This document shows, piece after piece, positions 1 to 6,805 of a stretch of DNA of 50,753 nucleotides. This DNA comes from a virus. Position 1 is the stretch's first letter, and each line of letters opens with the position of its first letter. Location: the IMG/VR virus record IMGVR_UViG_3300049491_000401, positions 1-50,753 of that record; one strand, 5' to 3'. The notes beneath the pieces are model-generated. The model worked only from the letters and a program-made list of their open reading frames with translations, did not search any database and had not been told where the DNA came from. Both the position numbers and the translations under genes were made by a program.

Positions 1-127
1 GCGACCGGGGCTCGAAGCCGCTCTCGAAGCGTGTCGGCCCGGCGACACTCTGACGGTCTGGAAGTTCGATCGATTGAGCCGGAACGCGCTCGACATGATC
101 ACCATGCTGGAGGAGTGCAAAGTGCGT
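1..127. repeat. Terminal direct repeat, left copy (contig circularity overlap)
   Basis: These 127 bases are identical to the last 127 bases of the window (50627-50753). An open reading frame runs through the junction without a break when the ends are merged. The length matches a common assembler k-mer size, so this is most simply an assembly overlap of a circular molecule rather than a biological terminal repeat. The unique circle is 50,626 bp. Confidence 0.93.
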
Positions 128-472
128 GGCGTTGGGTTGCGTAGTATCACGGAACCGTTCGATACGAACGACTACATGGGTCGGTTCATGTTCCAGCTAT
201 CCGGCCTGTTGTCGGAGCTGGAGGTGGGGTCGACATCGAAGCGGACGACGCGCGGCATTGAGGCTCTACGGGCCGAAGGGCACACGTGGGGGCCGCCTCG
301 GAAGATGACAGAAAAGCAAGTGCAGACGGCCATCAAGCTGCTCCAGGGCGGCAAAACGCCAATCGATGTGGCCAAGAAATTCAATGTGAGCGGCACGACG
401 CTACGCGAGAAAGTTCTCGAAGCGACGGGCGGCAAGAAGCTCTGGCCATCGGGGCCAAGAGCGAAACGGTGA
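2..472 (+). CDS. Serine recombinase (resolvase/invertase type), 3' part
   Basis: This is the C-terminal part of a small serine recombinase whose 5' part lies at 50454-50753; merged, it is 214 residues. This part has the DRLSRN motif at residues 81-86, the long helix ending in the E-helix region, and a C-terminal Hin/resolvase-type helix-turn-helix near residues 165-205 of the merged protein (TEKQV through TTLREK). The family cuts DNA with a serine nucleophile and rotates the strands to resolve, invert or integrate DNA. The size fits resolvases and invertases, not large serine integrases. Whether it integrates the phage, resolves circular dimers or inverts a segment cannot be told from sequence. 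A first ATG at 74 exists but is internal. Confidence 0.92.
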   Translation, partial: RPGLEAALEACRPGDTLTVWKFDRLSRNALDMITMLEECKVRGVGLRSITEPFDTNDYMGRFMFQLSGLLSELEVGSTSKRTTRGIEALRAEGHTWGPPRKMTEKQVQTAIKLLQGGKTPIDVAKKFNVSGTTLREKVLEATGGKKLWPSGPRAKR

Positions 473-553
473 AGGAGCCGATGCGACATGGCGTGGACGC
501 TGTCTCGATCTCCGATATTTGTTCAACCCCGAGAAAACGAGTGAGGCTGGGCC

Positions 554-811
554 GTGACCTATACCCCGTGCGCGAGCGGCATCCACATTTGCGGATTGAC
601 TGCCAATGAGGACGAATTCCTGACCGTGGCCAATTTTCCAGGCGTCACGCGTGACGCATTTGAGGCCGCGCGCAATGCCTGCGCATTGAGCGACCATGAC
701 GATTTTGATCTCGTCGTAGACTGGATGGTGGGCGGGGATATCGTCGAGGATTTTGGTATGCGGCGACAGCAGCTGGACGATTTGCGCCGCATCGTTGCAA
801 GAAGAGATTGA
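554..811 (+). CDS. Conserved small phage protein, unknown function
   Basis: 85 residues from a GTG start. The protein is acidic (NEDEF, DDFDLVVDWMVGGDIVEDF) with a mixed alpha/beta look and no signal peptide or membrane segment. I do not recognise the family. It follows the recombinase by 81 bases and its stop is close to the ribosome binding site of the DUF6527 gene, so it looks like part of the same rightward cluster. A competing 18-codon frame starting at 496 has a better AGGAG spacing but would be a tiny leader peptide at most. Confidence 0.6.
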   Translation: MTYTPCASGIHICGLTANEDEFLTVANFPGVTRDAFEAARNACALSDHDDFDLVVDWMVGGDIVEDFGMRRQQLDDLRRIVARRD

Positions 812-822
812 GGAGCCGAGAC

Positions 823-1176
823 ATGGCAGCACGCGGCGTACTTCGAACGATGGGTGACGGGCTGGTCGGTTTTCACTGCCCCGGCTGCGATGAGATGCAC
901 ATGGTCAACACCGATGTCGTGGACCGGCCGAACCACCCGGCATGGGACTTCGACGGCAACTTCGACGCGCCGACGTTCTCGCCGTCGATCAACGTCACGG
1001 GCGTGCGCCGGACCACCGAGGACGAGTACGCACGCATCATGGCCGGCGAGAGGATCGATCCGACCCCGCGCGTCTGCCACTCGTACGTGCGCGCTGGCGC
1101 GATCCAGTTTTTCGGAGACTGCACCCACGCCCTCGCCGGGCAGACGGTGCAGCTCAAACCCTTCAACACGGATTAG
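823..1176 (+). CDS. DUF6527 family protein
   Basis: 117 residues. ATG 823 is preferred to the TTG at 808 because GGAG sits 8 bases upstream. The sequence has the hallmarks I associate with DUF6527: a CPGC pair near the N-terminus followed by a histidine, PTFSPSINV in the middle, and CHSYVRAGAIQFFGDCTHAL near the end. The Cys and His residues suggest a bound metal. The family is common in phages of proteobacteria, and its function is not established. It sits in a run of small accessory genes with their own ribosome binding sites. Confidence 0.8.
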   Translation: MAARGVLRTMGDGLVGFHCPGCDEMHMVNTDVVDRPNHPAWDFDGNFDAPTFSPSINVTGVRRTTEDEYARIMAGERIDPTPRVCHSYVRAGAIQFFGDCTHALAGQTVQLKPFNTD

Positions 1177-1185
1177 GAGGGCGCG

Positions 1186-1581
1186 GTGACCCAGTGGCAC
1201 ACTGAGACTTGTTGCGAGTGCAAGACGCAGTTCGCGATGACGACCGAGCTGTATAATATCGCGCGGCAGCGATGCGAGAAGATGCAGTTCTACTGCCCTC
1301 ACGGGCATGCACAGCACTACGTTCGCGGCGAAAGCGAACTGGATAAAATGCGCCGCGAGAGAGACCGCGCCGTACAAGATCAAGCACGACTTGAGATCGA
1401 AAGAGACGTGGCGCGGGCAGAGGTTGACAAGGCGGCCAAATCGATCAAGCGGATGAAAAAGAGGGCGAACGCTGGTGTCTGCCCGTGCTGCAACCGCACG
1501 TTCTCAAACATGGGGGCGCACATGAAAACGCAGCACCCAGATTACGAGAGTGAAAACGTGGTAAAACTCAAGAGAGTATAG
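1186..1581 (+). CDS. C2H2-type zinc-finger protein with coiled coil
   Basis: 131 residues from a GTG start with AGGAGGG 7 bases upstream. An N-terminal CCEC cluster is followed by a charged helix-rich coiled coil (about residues 45-95) and then a C2H2-like finger, CPCCNRTFSNMGAHMKTQH, near residues 103-121. Comparable phage proteins are found in alphaproteobacterial viruses. A nucleic-acid or protein contact role is likely, but the target is unknown. Confidence 0.75.
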   Translation: MTQWHTETCCECKTQFAMTTELYNIARQRCEKMQFYCPHGHAQHYVRGESELDKMRRERDRAVQDQARLEIERDVARAEVDKAAKSIKRMKKRANAGVCPCCNRTFSNMGAHMKTQHPDYESENVVKLKRV

Positions 1582-1589
1582 GAGCCAAC

Positions 1590-2165
1590 ATGCGCAAGCC
1601 AATATTATGCCTGGACTTCGACGGCGTAATCCACAGCTACGCGAGCGGGTGGAAGGGGGCCGACATCATTCCTGATCCGCCCGTTGCTGGCGTTGCTGAT
1701 TTCATCGTCACCGCTCAAGAGCATTTCACGGTCGTGGTGCATAGCAGCCGCAGCTGTCAGCCTGGCGGCGTCGAAGCCATGAAGCGCTACGTGCACAAGA
1801 TCTCTGTCGACGGCGATCATGATGGATCGGCTTTCGATGCCGTCCAGTGGCCGACCGAAAAACCTCCCGCTCAGGTCACGATCGACGATCGTGCGTTGAC
1901 GTTCAACGGCACTTGGCCGCGCATCGAAGACCTGAAGGCTTTTCAGCCATGGAACAAGCGCATCGTCGGAGCTACCGGCGATCATCCTCAAGGCCGTCTG
2001 ACGAAGGACGACGAGGGCGGCTTGAAGATGGCGATTGGCACGAAGGACGGCGTCGTTCAAGTTCACTTCGGCAAGGAAGTCGCATGGCTCGGGCTGGACC
2101 GCGCGACGGCCATTGCACTCGGGAATAACCTCATCAAGCACGCCCGCACATTGGCCGTGCACTAA
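1590..2165 (+). CDS. HAD-like phosphatase fused to a C-terminal phage domain
   Basis: 191 residues. The first 118 or so have HAD motifs: LDFDGVIHSY (motif I with the nucleophilic and acid Asp), HSSRS (motif II Ser) and TIDDRA (motif IV acidic pair), so a small-substrate phosphatase or a polynucleotide 3'-phosphatase-like role is plausible. The last 65 residues, starting near DDEGGLKMAIG, resemble a separate small phage protein with an AFGK-PVAWLGL-like core, so this appears to be a fusion. Good ribosome binding site (GGAG). The natural substrate is unknown. Confidence 0.8.
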   Translation: MRKPILCLDFDGVIHSYASGWKGADIIPDPPVAGVADFIVTAQEHFTVVVHSSRSCQPGGVEAMKRYVHKISVDGDHDGSAFDAVQWPTEKPPAQVTIDDRALTFNGTWPRIEDLKAFQPWNKRIVGATGDHPQGRLTKDDEGGLKMAIGTKDGVVQVHFGKEVAWLGLDRATAIALGNNLIKHARTLAVH

Positions 2166-2185
2166 GCAATAGCAGGAGGCGCGAC

Positions 2186-2377
2186 ATGGAAGCCCTGAGT
2201 GGATTGTGCCTCGGTGGACCCCTGGATGGAAAACGACTTGACCACTACGGGCCGCGATATCGAGTACCACTCTCGCAGCCTCTGGCAGATTTCCGTGTGA
2301 GCAATGCTGCGGAGATCGCCCGTGTTGATGTGGAGGTGTTTGAGTACGTGTTTCACCGCCTGCCCATCAAGGGTTAG
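2186..2377 (+). CDS. Small conserved phage protein (GGPLDGK type)
   Basis: 63 residues with a strong AGGAGG ribosome binding site. It carries the CLGGPLDGK motif typical of a widespread family of short phage and prophage proteins with no assigned role. It is the last gene of the rightward accessory cluster. The 96-base gap to the convergent HNH gene shows no clear terminator hairpin. Confidence 0.65.
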   Translation: MEALSGLCLGGPLDGKRLDHYGPRYRVPLSQPLADFRVSNAAEIARVDVEVFEYVFHRLPIKG

Positions 2378-2473
2378 CAATTTTGGATGCCTGCACAAGT
2401 GCTGTCGCGGCGCGGAAAGTTCGAGCAGAGACACTACGACCATCCCGACGACTTTGAGGTCCGGGCGTGTGCT

Positions 2474-2785
2474 CTACCTTCCCCATGCTCTATGCCTCCT
2501 GAACTCTTTTGGGACGAGATGCTTGGTGTAGCTGCGGCGGATCTTTCCGCCCGTGGCGTGGTCCTCGGATGTCTTCCCGGTGTGGCACCACGTGCACAGG
2601 ACTTGCAGATTGTCGTCCTCATCCGTGCCGCCCGCCTCAAGGGCCGTACGGTGGTCCAAATCCCATCGGTCAGCAGGGCCTAGTTTGCGTGTGCACTTGG
2701 CGCACTTGCCGCCGCACTCTGCAAACAGCTTGGCCCGCTCTTGAGCCGTGCGAGCCCGGCGCTTGTCGTGGACAAAGGCGCTCAT
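2474..2785 (-). CDS. HNH endonuclease
   Basis: 103 residues. A CxxC pair (CGGKCAKC) is followed by the HNH core: LDHRTALEAGG with the catalytic His, DEDDNLQVLC, then CHTGKTSEDH. This is a free-standing HNH nuclease of the McrA-like type. It is the last gene of the early-left operon and overlaps the stop of the gene before it by 4 bases. A phage HNH gene away from the terminase could nick DNA in recombination, defence or packaging; nothing here decides between these. Confidence 0.87.
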   Translation of the reverse strand: MSAFVHDKRRARTAQERAKLFAECGGKCAKCTRKLGPADRWDLDHRTALEAGGTDEDDNLQVLCTWCHTGKTSEDHATGGKIRRSYTKHLVPKEFRRHRAWGR

Positions 2786-3264
2786 GCTGCCCCCTCATGC
2801 TCTTGCATCAGTTGCGCCGGGTCGAGGCCAGTCTCAGCCCGGATCACGTCTTCGACTTCCGCGAATAAGCCGATCGCTTCCATATGGCTCATTTTGTCGA
2901 ATGCTATGCTTTTTGGTTTCCAGATGATAATCTGGTCTTTGTGAAACGTCGGGAAAGCATAAGAGCCAACGGCACGGACGGCCACAGTTACGAGAAATTC
3001 GGCTTGCTCTTTTCGAATTCCGGAGAGAGGAATTGACGCAGCTATTTCTCGATGTCCGGCCTTCATTTGGAGAAATTTTCGAAGCTCCTCAGAGCTTGAG
3101 AATTGTCGATCGTTGTTAATCGGCCAATGCGAATATAGTACACGCGTCATCGCGAAATAGCGCTTCAAATGCGGCACGCTTCGGCGTTCATCTGGTAATT
3201 CTTGTGAGCATCCGCAGATGTGGCATTTGGGGCGTTTCGGTTTGGCGCGTTCTGAAATGCTCAT
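2782..3264 (-). CDS. DUF1367-like protein
   Basis: 160 residues. The N-terminus has a CHICGC metal-binding pair. The body (HLKRYFAMTRVLYSHWP, then a stretch around LRKFLQMKAGH and SIAFDKMSHMEAIGLFAEVEDVI) matches my memory of DUF1367-type phage proteins, which usually sit next to recombination genes. An HNH gene follows and an ERF gene lies upstream in the same operon, so a role in phage recombination or replication is the best guess. Start and stop overlap neighbours by 4 bases. Confidence 0.6.
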   Translation of the reverse strand: MSISERAKPKRPKCHICGCSQELPDERRSVPHLKRYFAMTRVLYSHWPINNDRQFSSSEELRKFLQMKAGHREIAASIPLSGIRKEQAEFLVTVAVRAVGSYAFPTFHKDQIIIWKPKSIAFDKMSHMEAIGLFAEVEDVIRAETGLDPAQLMQEHEGAA

Positions 3265-3521
3265 GAGTCGGTCCTGTTCCGCTCTAGTCGAGCAATGACA
3301 GCAAGAGTCTGCTGCATATCCAGACGCAACGCAGTCGGCATGTGATCGATAGTCATCGCCGCGGCAAAGGTCGTCAGGACGCGCTTGCAGGCTAGAACGT
3401 CGTCAGCCGTAGCCAGCGCCTGAGCGGCTGCTTGAGCCACAGCATGGCTGCTACCGCCTTCGTGATGGTAGCGCTTCAGCGCTACCTGAAAGTTTTTGTC
3501 GATCACGATTTGAGTTGTCAC
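3261..3521 (-). CDS. Small helical protein, unknown function
   Basis: 86 residues from a GTG start at 3521. A longer frame opens further upstream, but its N-terminal part is Arg/Ser-rich out-of-frame sequence of two neighbouring genes. The real protein begins TTQIVIDKNFQ and is mostly alpha-helical and Ala-rich. Translationally coupled to both neighbours by 4-base overlaps. Family not recognised. Confidence 0.6.
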   Translation of the reverse strand: MTTQIVIDKNFQVALKRYHHEGGSSHAVAQAAAQALATADDVLACKRVLTTFAAAMTIDHMPTALRLDMQQTLAVIARLERNRTDS

Positions 3522-3682
3522 GGAGCCGACCTCACGAGCTTTGGAATGGGCAGGCGGATGGATTTCACAACCTCCACCGGAGGTTCCAGATTGCCGGGCG
3601 GGCCGAGAAATGCGACTGTCCCCAGAAACCCGACCAGGGCGCACACCGCGAAGGCCAGCCCATAGCGCTTGACATCGCTCAT
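3518..3682 (-). CDS. Small single-pass membrane protein
   Basis: 54 residues starting at MSDVKRYG. One membrane segment spans about residues 7-26 (GLAFAVCALVGFLGTVAFL), followed by a Pro-rich tail with positive charges. It overlaps the preceding gene by 4 bases. It lies in the early operon, so a holin role is unlikely; early membrane proteins of phages often alter the host envelope or block superinfection, but no family is recognised. Confidence 0.6.
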   Translation of the reverse strand: MSDVKRYGLAFAVCALVGFLGTVAFLGPPGNLEPPVEVVKSIRLPIPKLVRSAP

Positions 3683-4017
3683 GACTGCACCCGATCTTCC
3701 GGAACCGTCGCCATGATCCCGCACGATTTAACGGCATCGACCATCTGGGCTTGCAACCGCCGGAGCTGTTCCGTGATCTCCGCCCGGCGCTGGCGAATGT
3801 CGCCTTGCATGGCCTCGCTCTCGCGCTCGACTTCCTGAAAGGCCAGCAGCAGCTTGTGCTCATCACCCTCGACGGAAATGAGCTTGCCTTGCAGATCCCG
3901 GATCGCCTTTGCCAGCTTGTCGAGGCCGGGCATGGTTACGACTTTTTCGTCAGGGGCTGACGTCTTTTGGTTGGCCACTCGTTCGAGGATGTCTGTCAAA
4001 TTCCAATTGAGAGCCAT
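3679..4017 (-). CDS. Coiled-coil protein, unknown function
   Basis: 112 residues with long amphipathic, charged helices (LDKLAKAIRDLQGKL through QRRAEITEQLRRLQAQM), a predicted coiled coil from about residue 32 to 95. No catalytic motif is visible. It sits downstream of ERF in the leftward operon. Confidence 0.65.
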   Translation of the reverse strand: MALNWNLTDILERVANQKTSAPDEKVVTMPGLDKLAKAIRDLQGKLISVEGDEHKLLLAFQEVERESEAMQGDIRQRRAEITEQLRRLQAQMVDAVKSCGIMATVPEDRVQS

Positions 4018-4059
4018 ATCGGTTACATCGCCCGTTTCTTGCGTTTCTTGCCGCTGCGC

Positions 4060-4209
4060 TTAGATGCCGGCGGCATTGCCGGAGTGACGCCGTTCGCTCG
4101 CCGCGCATCTAGGACACAGCACGGGAAACCCTTGGGGTGGGCCATCGTTAAACTCACCACACTGAGGGCGCATCTCACCCTCCAGCATCATGTCGGCTAT
4201 CTCTCCCAT
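4060..4209 (-). CDS. Small zinc-ribbon-like protein, possibly frameshifted
   Basis: 49 residues with GGAG 9 bases before ATG 4209. It starts MGEIADMMLEG and has a CGEF then CPRC pattern, as in short phage zinc-binding proteins of alphaproteobacterial viruses. The present frame ends at 4060, 42 bases short of the next gene. A different frame continues past a CG-repeat near 4099-4106 with a lysine-rich tail (KRSGKKRKKRAM) and stops a few bases before the next start, suggesting loss of two bases. See findings. Confidence 0.6.
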   Translation of the reverse strand: MGEIADMMLEGEMRPQCGEFNDGPPQGFPVLCPRCAASERRHSGNAAGI

Positions 4210-4215
4210 ATCCGG

Positions 4216-4959
4216 TTACTCCGCTGCTTGAGGGGTGGCGTCGCCGAGGTCTTGCATCCGATCGGCATATTCATCGTCCAGAATTTCAACCCATCGTGCG
4301 GGAGCCGTCGCCCATTCGTCGGCGTAGCTTAAGCGGATGAACCTCAGCCCCTCGACATCGCCCGCACCCTTGATGTGTCGGCGGATCTCGTTGAAAGCCC
4401 TGTCCGTCCCGTCCTTCTTGGCTGCACTGGAAGACTTACGTTTCTTGGTCTCATTCAGCGCGAGAAGGTCTTCCTCATTGTCGGCTTGGGGCATACTGTC
4501 GAGGTCAAGATCGCCCGTGGGAATCTTGAACAGAGACCGTAAATAGGCCTTCTCGACGTAGGATTGAGCGGCCTGGAATGTCTGCGGGCCCGTCACTTGG
4601 ATGAACAGCGTGCGCCTCGATCGCGGGTCGTGCCACGTCGCATCCTCGGTCGCGAGCAGGAAGGAAAACACGGCTTTGAGCCATTGGCTGGTTTTGCCGT
4701 CCTTTTCGATGCGGACCGTCTCGGCATGCTCCTCCAGCGGAAGGATCATCAGCCCGACCTCGCCAAGCTTGCGCGTAACGGCCGCATAGATGTCGTCGGC
4801 ACTGGCGAACATGTAGTTGCCATGCAGATTCTTTGTGGACTTGGATACCGCCCCCATCGTGGCTTGAACGCGGCATACGGCCTTGACGATCGACGGCGGC
4901 ATAGCCGTGACACTCGGGCGTGAAATCGTTTCGTTCTCTGGAAAGAATCGACTCATCAT
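4216..4959 (-). CDS. erf: ERF family single-strand annealing protein
   Basis: 247 residues. The ERF core is visible: NYMFASADDIYAAVTRKLGEVGLMILPLE near residues 49-77 and GPQTFQAAQSYVEKAYLRSLFKIPTGDLDLDS near residues 124-155, followed by a charged linker and a short C-terminal domain. ERF proteins bind single-stranded DNA and anneal complementary strands, which lets a phage circularise or recombine its genome. It is the only recognisable recombinase of this kind here. It overlaps the stop of a 28-codon gene. Confidence 0.88.
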   Translation of the reverse strand: MMSRFFPENETISRPSVTAMPPSIVKAVCRVQATMGAVSKSTKNLHGNYMFASADDIYAAVTRKLGEVGLMILPLEEHAETVRIEKDGKTSQWLKAVFSFLLATEDATWHDPRSRRTLFIQVTGPQTFQAAQSYVEKAYLRSLFKIPTGDLDLDSMPQADNEEDLLALNETKKRKSSSAAKKDGTDRAFNEIRRHIKGAGDVEGLRFIRLSYADEWATAPARWVEILDDEYADRMQDLGDATPQAAE

Positions 4960-5042
4960 CCCCTCCCGATCAGCTTGACAGTTCCGGCGGCAATCGCCAG
5001 AGACAGCGCGACGAACATCACCCAGCCCTCTATCTCACCCAT
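4956..5042 (-). CDS. 28-residue membrane peptide
   Basis: A short frame starting at ATG 5042, overlapping the end of the HTH gene by 8 bases and the ERF start by 4. It encodes MGEIEGW followed by one hydrophobic helix (VMFVALSLAIAAGTVKL) and a basic tail. The double overlap and membrane-peptide design support a real gene, but nothing is known of its role. Confidence 0.5.
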   Translation of the reverse strand: MGEIEGWVMFVALSLAIAAGTVKLIGRG

Positions 5043-5253
5043 TCCGAGCCCTCTCGATCAAATAAGCCGCCCGAGCCCGGTCGGTGTGGCGCTTCTTTTT
5101 CTGCACATCCTGCCAGATCACGCGGTTGATGAGCGTCCGATCAAGGCCGGTTTTTCGGTGGATCGAATTTTTGCTCATGCCTGCATCGCGAAGCTGGAGG
5201 ATTTTCATGTTCCGCTTTTTCAGGTAGTGTGGATCTGCTAAAACACACGACAT
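5035..5253 (-). CDS. Small HTH protein
   Basis: 72 residues from ATG 5253, chosen because AAGGAGG lies 6 bases upstream; a longer frame exists but starts inside the next gene. The middle (MKILQLRDAGMSKNSIHRKTGLDRTLINRVIW) reads as a homeodomain-like helix-turn-helix, flanked by a basic tail (KKKRH). A DNA-binding regulator or recombination accessory is likely. Confidence 0.7.
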   Translation of the reverse strand: MSCVLADPHYLKKRNMKILQLRDAGMSKNSIHRKTGLDRTLINRVIWQDVQKKKRHTDRARAAYLIERARNG

Positions 5254-5263
5254 GTTGACCTCC

Positions 5264-5578
5264 TTACGCCGCTTGAGACTCCGCCGCCGCATGCTGTGCC
5301 GCCAATCGGCGCTCTGGATATTCGTCCGCCCATTTCCGCCGGATATGAGCCTCCCAATCCAATTGGATATGAGCGATCAAGCGGGCCGCGAATTCCGCTT
5401 CGAACAGGCAAACGCTTCCGCCACGTGCCGGAAATGGCCGGTCATTGATCCTTAAATTGCTGACGTAGACCCGCCCATGACGGACCTCGGCTTCTGCCGT
5501 CAGTCCCGGAATGAGAATCGCGAATTTCTCGCCGGTCGAGTCCATCAAATACACGTCGTCATCGAGTTCGAGTTGCAT
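5264..5578 (-). CDS. Conserved hypothetical protein
   Basis: 104 residues from ATG 5578, with CAGGAGG placed 6 bases upstream. The N-terminal half looks beta-rich (MQLELDDDVYLMDS, KFAILIPGL, GRVYVSNLRI), the C-terminal half helical. No family recognised. An upstream extension of the same frame has atypical composition and is not used. Confidence 0.6.
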   Translation of the reverse strand: MQLELDDDVYLMDSTGEKFAILIPGLTAEAEVRHGRVYVSNLRINDRPFPARGGSVCLFEAEFAARLIAHIQLDWEAHIRRKWADEYPERRLAAQHAAAESQAA

Positions 5579-5802
5579 GGTTTGCCTCCTGAGTTTCTCC
5601 ATCCGGGGAGCAGCAATTGCCCTCGCCACTCCCCGGAACCGGCCCCCGCCGAAAAAACGAACGAGAGAAAGTTGTCTGCCACCTGTCGGGACCAAACCGG
5701 CACCATTGCCCTCTCTCTCGTCCTCCAGAACACCTTCCGAGCCTCGCCGACCGGCAAGGGCGCCACGTAACGGGCGTGGCCGTCTGCCCACTCGGATTTC
5801 AT
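5545..5802 (-). CDS. Doubtful 85-residue ORF in an otherwise gene-free stretch
   Basis: This frame overlaps the start of the 5264-5578 gene by 34 bases and lacks a convincing ribosome binding site. Its first 40 codons have GC-rich third positions like neighbouring genes and encode a plausible sequence (MKSEWADGHARYVAPLP), while the last third is compromised by the next gene's ribosome binding site. It may be a decayed gene. Confidence 0.3.
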   Translation of the reverse strand: MKSEWADGHARYVAPLPVGEARKVFWRTRERAMVPVWSRQVADNFLSFVFSAGAGSGEWRGQLLLPGWRNSGGKPCNSNSMTTCI

Positions 5803-5931
5803 CAGACCCGTTCCCCGACTATCCCGTGGGGTCCATTGCCGGGACTGGCTGGGCTTCCCACTTTCCGGCGAGGCCCGGACGGTACTCTGGAGGACGCCTA
5901 GCGCAGCGGCGCTAGACCGTCGTCGCCGCGT
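5579..5931. other. Hairpin-rich intergenic stretch
   Basis: About 350 bases with no confident gene apart from the doubtful ORF at 5545-5802. It contains an 8-bp inverted repeat CCGGGGAG/CTCCCCGG (5603-5610 and 5629-5636) just upstream of the 5578 start, a GCCACG/CGTGGC hairpin near 5770, and a 7-bp perfect hairpin CTAGCGC/GCGCTAG with loop AGCG (5898-5915) after the membrane-protein gene. None is followed by a U-tract on the transcribed (minus) strand, so these look more like RNA-processing or pausing structures than terminators. Confidence 0.45.
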
Positions 5932-6069
5932 CTACTTGGCACCCTCCCGGCGCTGGCGGGCGCGCTTGAACATGGGGCGGGTGAAGAACCCGAGGATGAG
6001 AAATCCGGCCATTCCCGCCGATCCGCCTAGAACGACGGCCGCGAAGATTTTGAGATAGTAAGCCGTCAT
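5932..6069 (-). CDS. Small single-pass membrane protein
   Basis: 45 residues starting [13 protein letters not shown]. One long hydrophobic segment (LKIFAAVVLGGSAGMAGFLILGFF, about residues 6-29) is followed by a strongly basic tail (FKRARQRREGAK). The ATG overlaps the pentapeptide gene stop by 4 bases, so the two are coupled. It resembles the many single-TM early phage proteins; function unknown. Confidence 0.6.
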   Translation of the reverse strand: MTAYYLKIFAAVVLGGSAGMAGFLILGFFTRPMFKRARQRREGAK

Positions 6070-6659
6070 GACGCGGCCTCGGCTTTGATGGCTTTGTCTG
6101 GCTGCGGCTGCTCTTCCAGCCAATCGATAGCCCGTAGGTACATTGCCGCCAGAGGCCGGGAGCCGCTCGCGGACGCATTTGTCCGGTAGTGAGCGCGCGC
6201 CTCCTCGATCGTAAACCATCGGCACCCGGCCGCGATTTTCCAGAGGTCACCTTGCCAAACAGCGACGGGTCGATACCCGCGCTCGTCACCGACCGGCAAA
6301 CAAATGATGCCGGTGGCGCGCCAGAGGCTGGCACCGTGGAGGCTGGCACCGTCGAGGCTGGCACCGACGAGGCTGGCACCGACGAGGCTGGCACCGACGA
6401 GGCTGGCACCGACGAGGCTGGCACCGTCTAGGCTGGCACCGTCGAGGCTGGCACCGTCGAGGCGGGCACGGCCGAGGCGGGCACGGTCGAGGCTGGCACC
6501 GTGGAGGCGGGCACCGTCGAGGCGGGCACCGTCGAGGCGGGCACCGTCGAGGCGGGCACCGTCGAGGCGGGCACGGTCCGGATCAAGATAATCTGTCATG
6601 CCGCGATCAATCCAAGCCGCATGGCGTTTCAGGATTTCATAGAGTTCTGTTTTTGTCAT
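6066..6659 (-). CDS. Pentapeptide-repeat protein
   Basis: 197 residues from ATG 6659, with GAGG upstream. After a helical N-terminus ([18 protein letters not shown]), residues about 28-112 are 17 consecutive pentapeptides of the form A[RS]L[DVH]G, which fold as a right-handed quadrilateral beta-helix. The C-terminal part ([31 protein letters not shown]) is a separate domain also seen with phage pentapeptide proteins. Some pentapeptide proteins mimic DNA and bind gyrase, but others do not, so the target is open. It is the first gene after the early-left promoter and therefore expressed early. Confidence 0.87.
   Translation of the reverse strand: MTKTELYEILKRHAAWIDRGMTDYLDPDRARLDGARLDGARLDGARLDGARLHGASLDRARLGRARLDGASLDGASLDGASLVGASLVGASLVGASLVGASLDGASLHGASLWRATGIICLPVGDERGYRPVAVWQGDLWKIAAGCRWFTIEEARAHYRTNASASGSRPLAAMYLRAIDWLEEQPQPDKAIKAEAAS
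6324..6578. repeat. 17 tandem 15-bp repeats
   Basis: Seventeen head-to-tail 15-bp units close to GAGGCTGGCACCGTC encode the pentapeptides. Sub-blocks are identical (four successive units ending GAC, four ending GTC), a sign of recent duplication. The array can change length in whole codons, adding or removing one coil of the beta-helix at a time. Confidence 0.95.
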
Positions 6660-6729
6660 TTTTGCTTCCCTCACTCGGCTGGATCGATGACCGCTCGGCA
6701 TCCGCGGCCTCTCGTGAACCAGTCCAAAC

Positions 6730-6800
6730 CAGCAGCGCGGTCACGGTGGGGGGTCCACCCCGCTGAAGGCGCCCCGGAGAAAGGCGGGTCCGCGCTGCTG
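6730..6800 (-). ncRNA. Structured leader RNA of the early-left transcript
   Basis: Immediately after the predicted start of the leftward transcript, a perfect 11-bp stem (CAGCAGCGCGG at 6730-6740 pairing with 6790-6800) encloses two smaller helices, including GGTGG/CCACC near 6744-6759. The whole looks like a branched domain about 71 bases long. No U-tract follows, so it is not an obvious terminator. It could be a regulatory leader, a stability element or a small RNA. Confidence 0.5.
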
Positions 6801-6805
6801 ATGGC

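Noticed and set aside
1-127. Biological direct terminal repeats as in T7
   Set aside because: The 127-base overlap has a typical k-mer length and splits a gene in mid-motif, which fits an assembly overlap of a circle.
559-1383. 274-codon minus-strand ORF over the DUF6527 and zinc-finger genes
   Set aside because: Antisense shadow; it spans two supported plus-strand genes and their intergenic ribosome binding sites.
3261-3866. 201-residue version of the 3261-3521 gene
   Set aside because: The N-terminal 115 residues are out-of-frame sequence across two other genes of the same operon; the GTG at 3521 fits the 4-base overlap pattern.
6324-6578. CRISPR array
   Set aside because: The units are contiguous with no spacers and are coding.
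6304-6591. Plus-strand ORFs of Ala/Pro/Arg or Glu/Ala/Gly/Thr repeats across the 15-bp array
   Set aside because: They are antisense readings of the tandem repeats. The minus-strand frame gives true pentapeptides with proper N- and C-terminal domains and a ribosome binding site.
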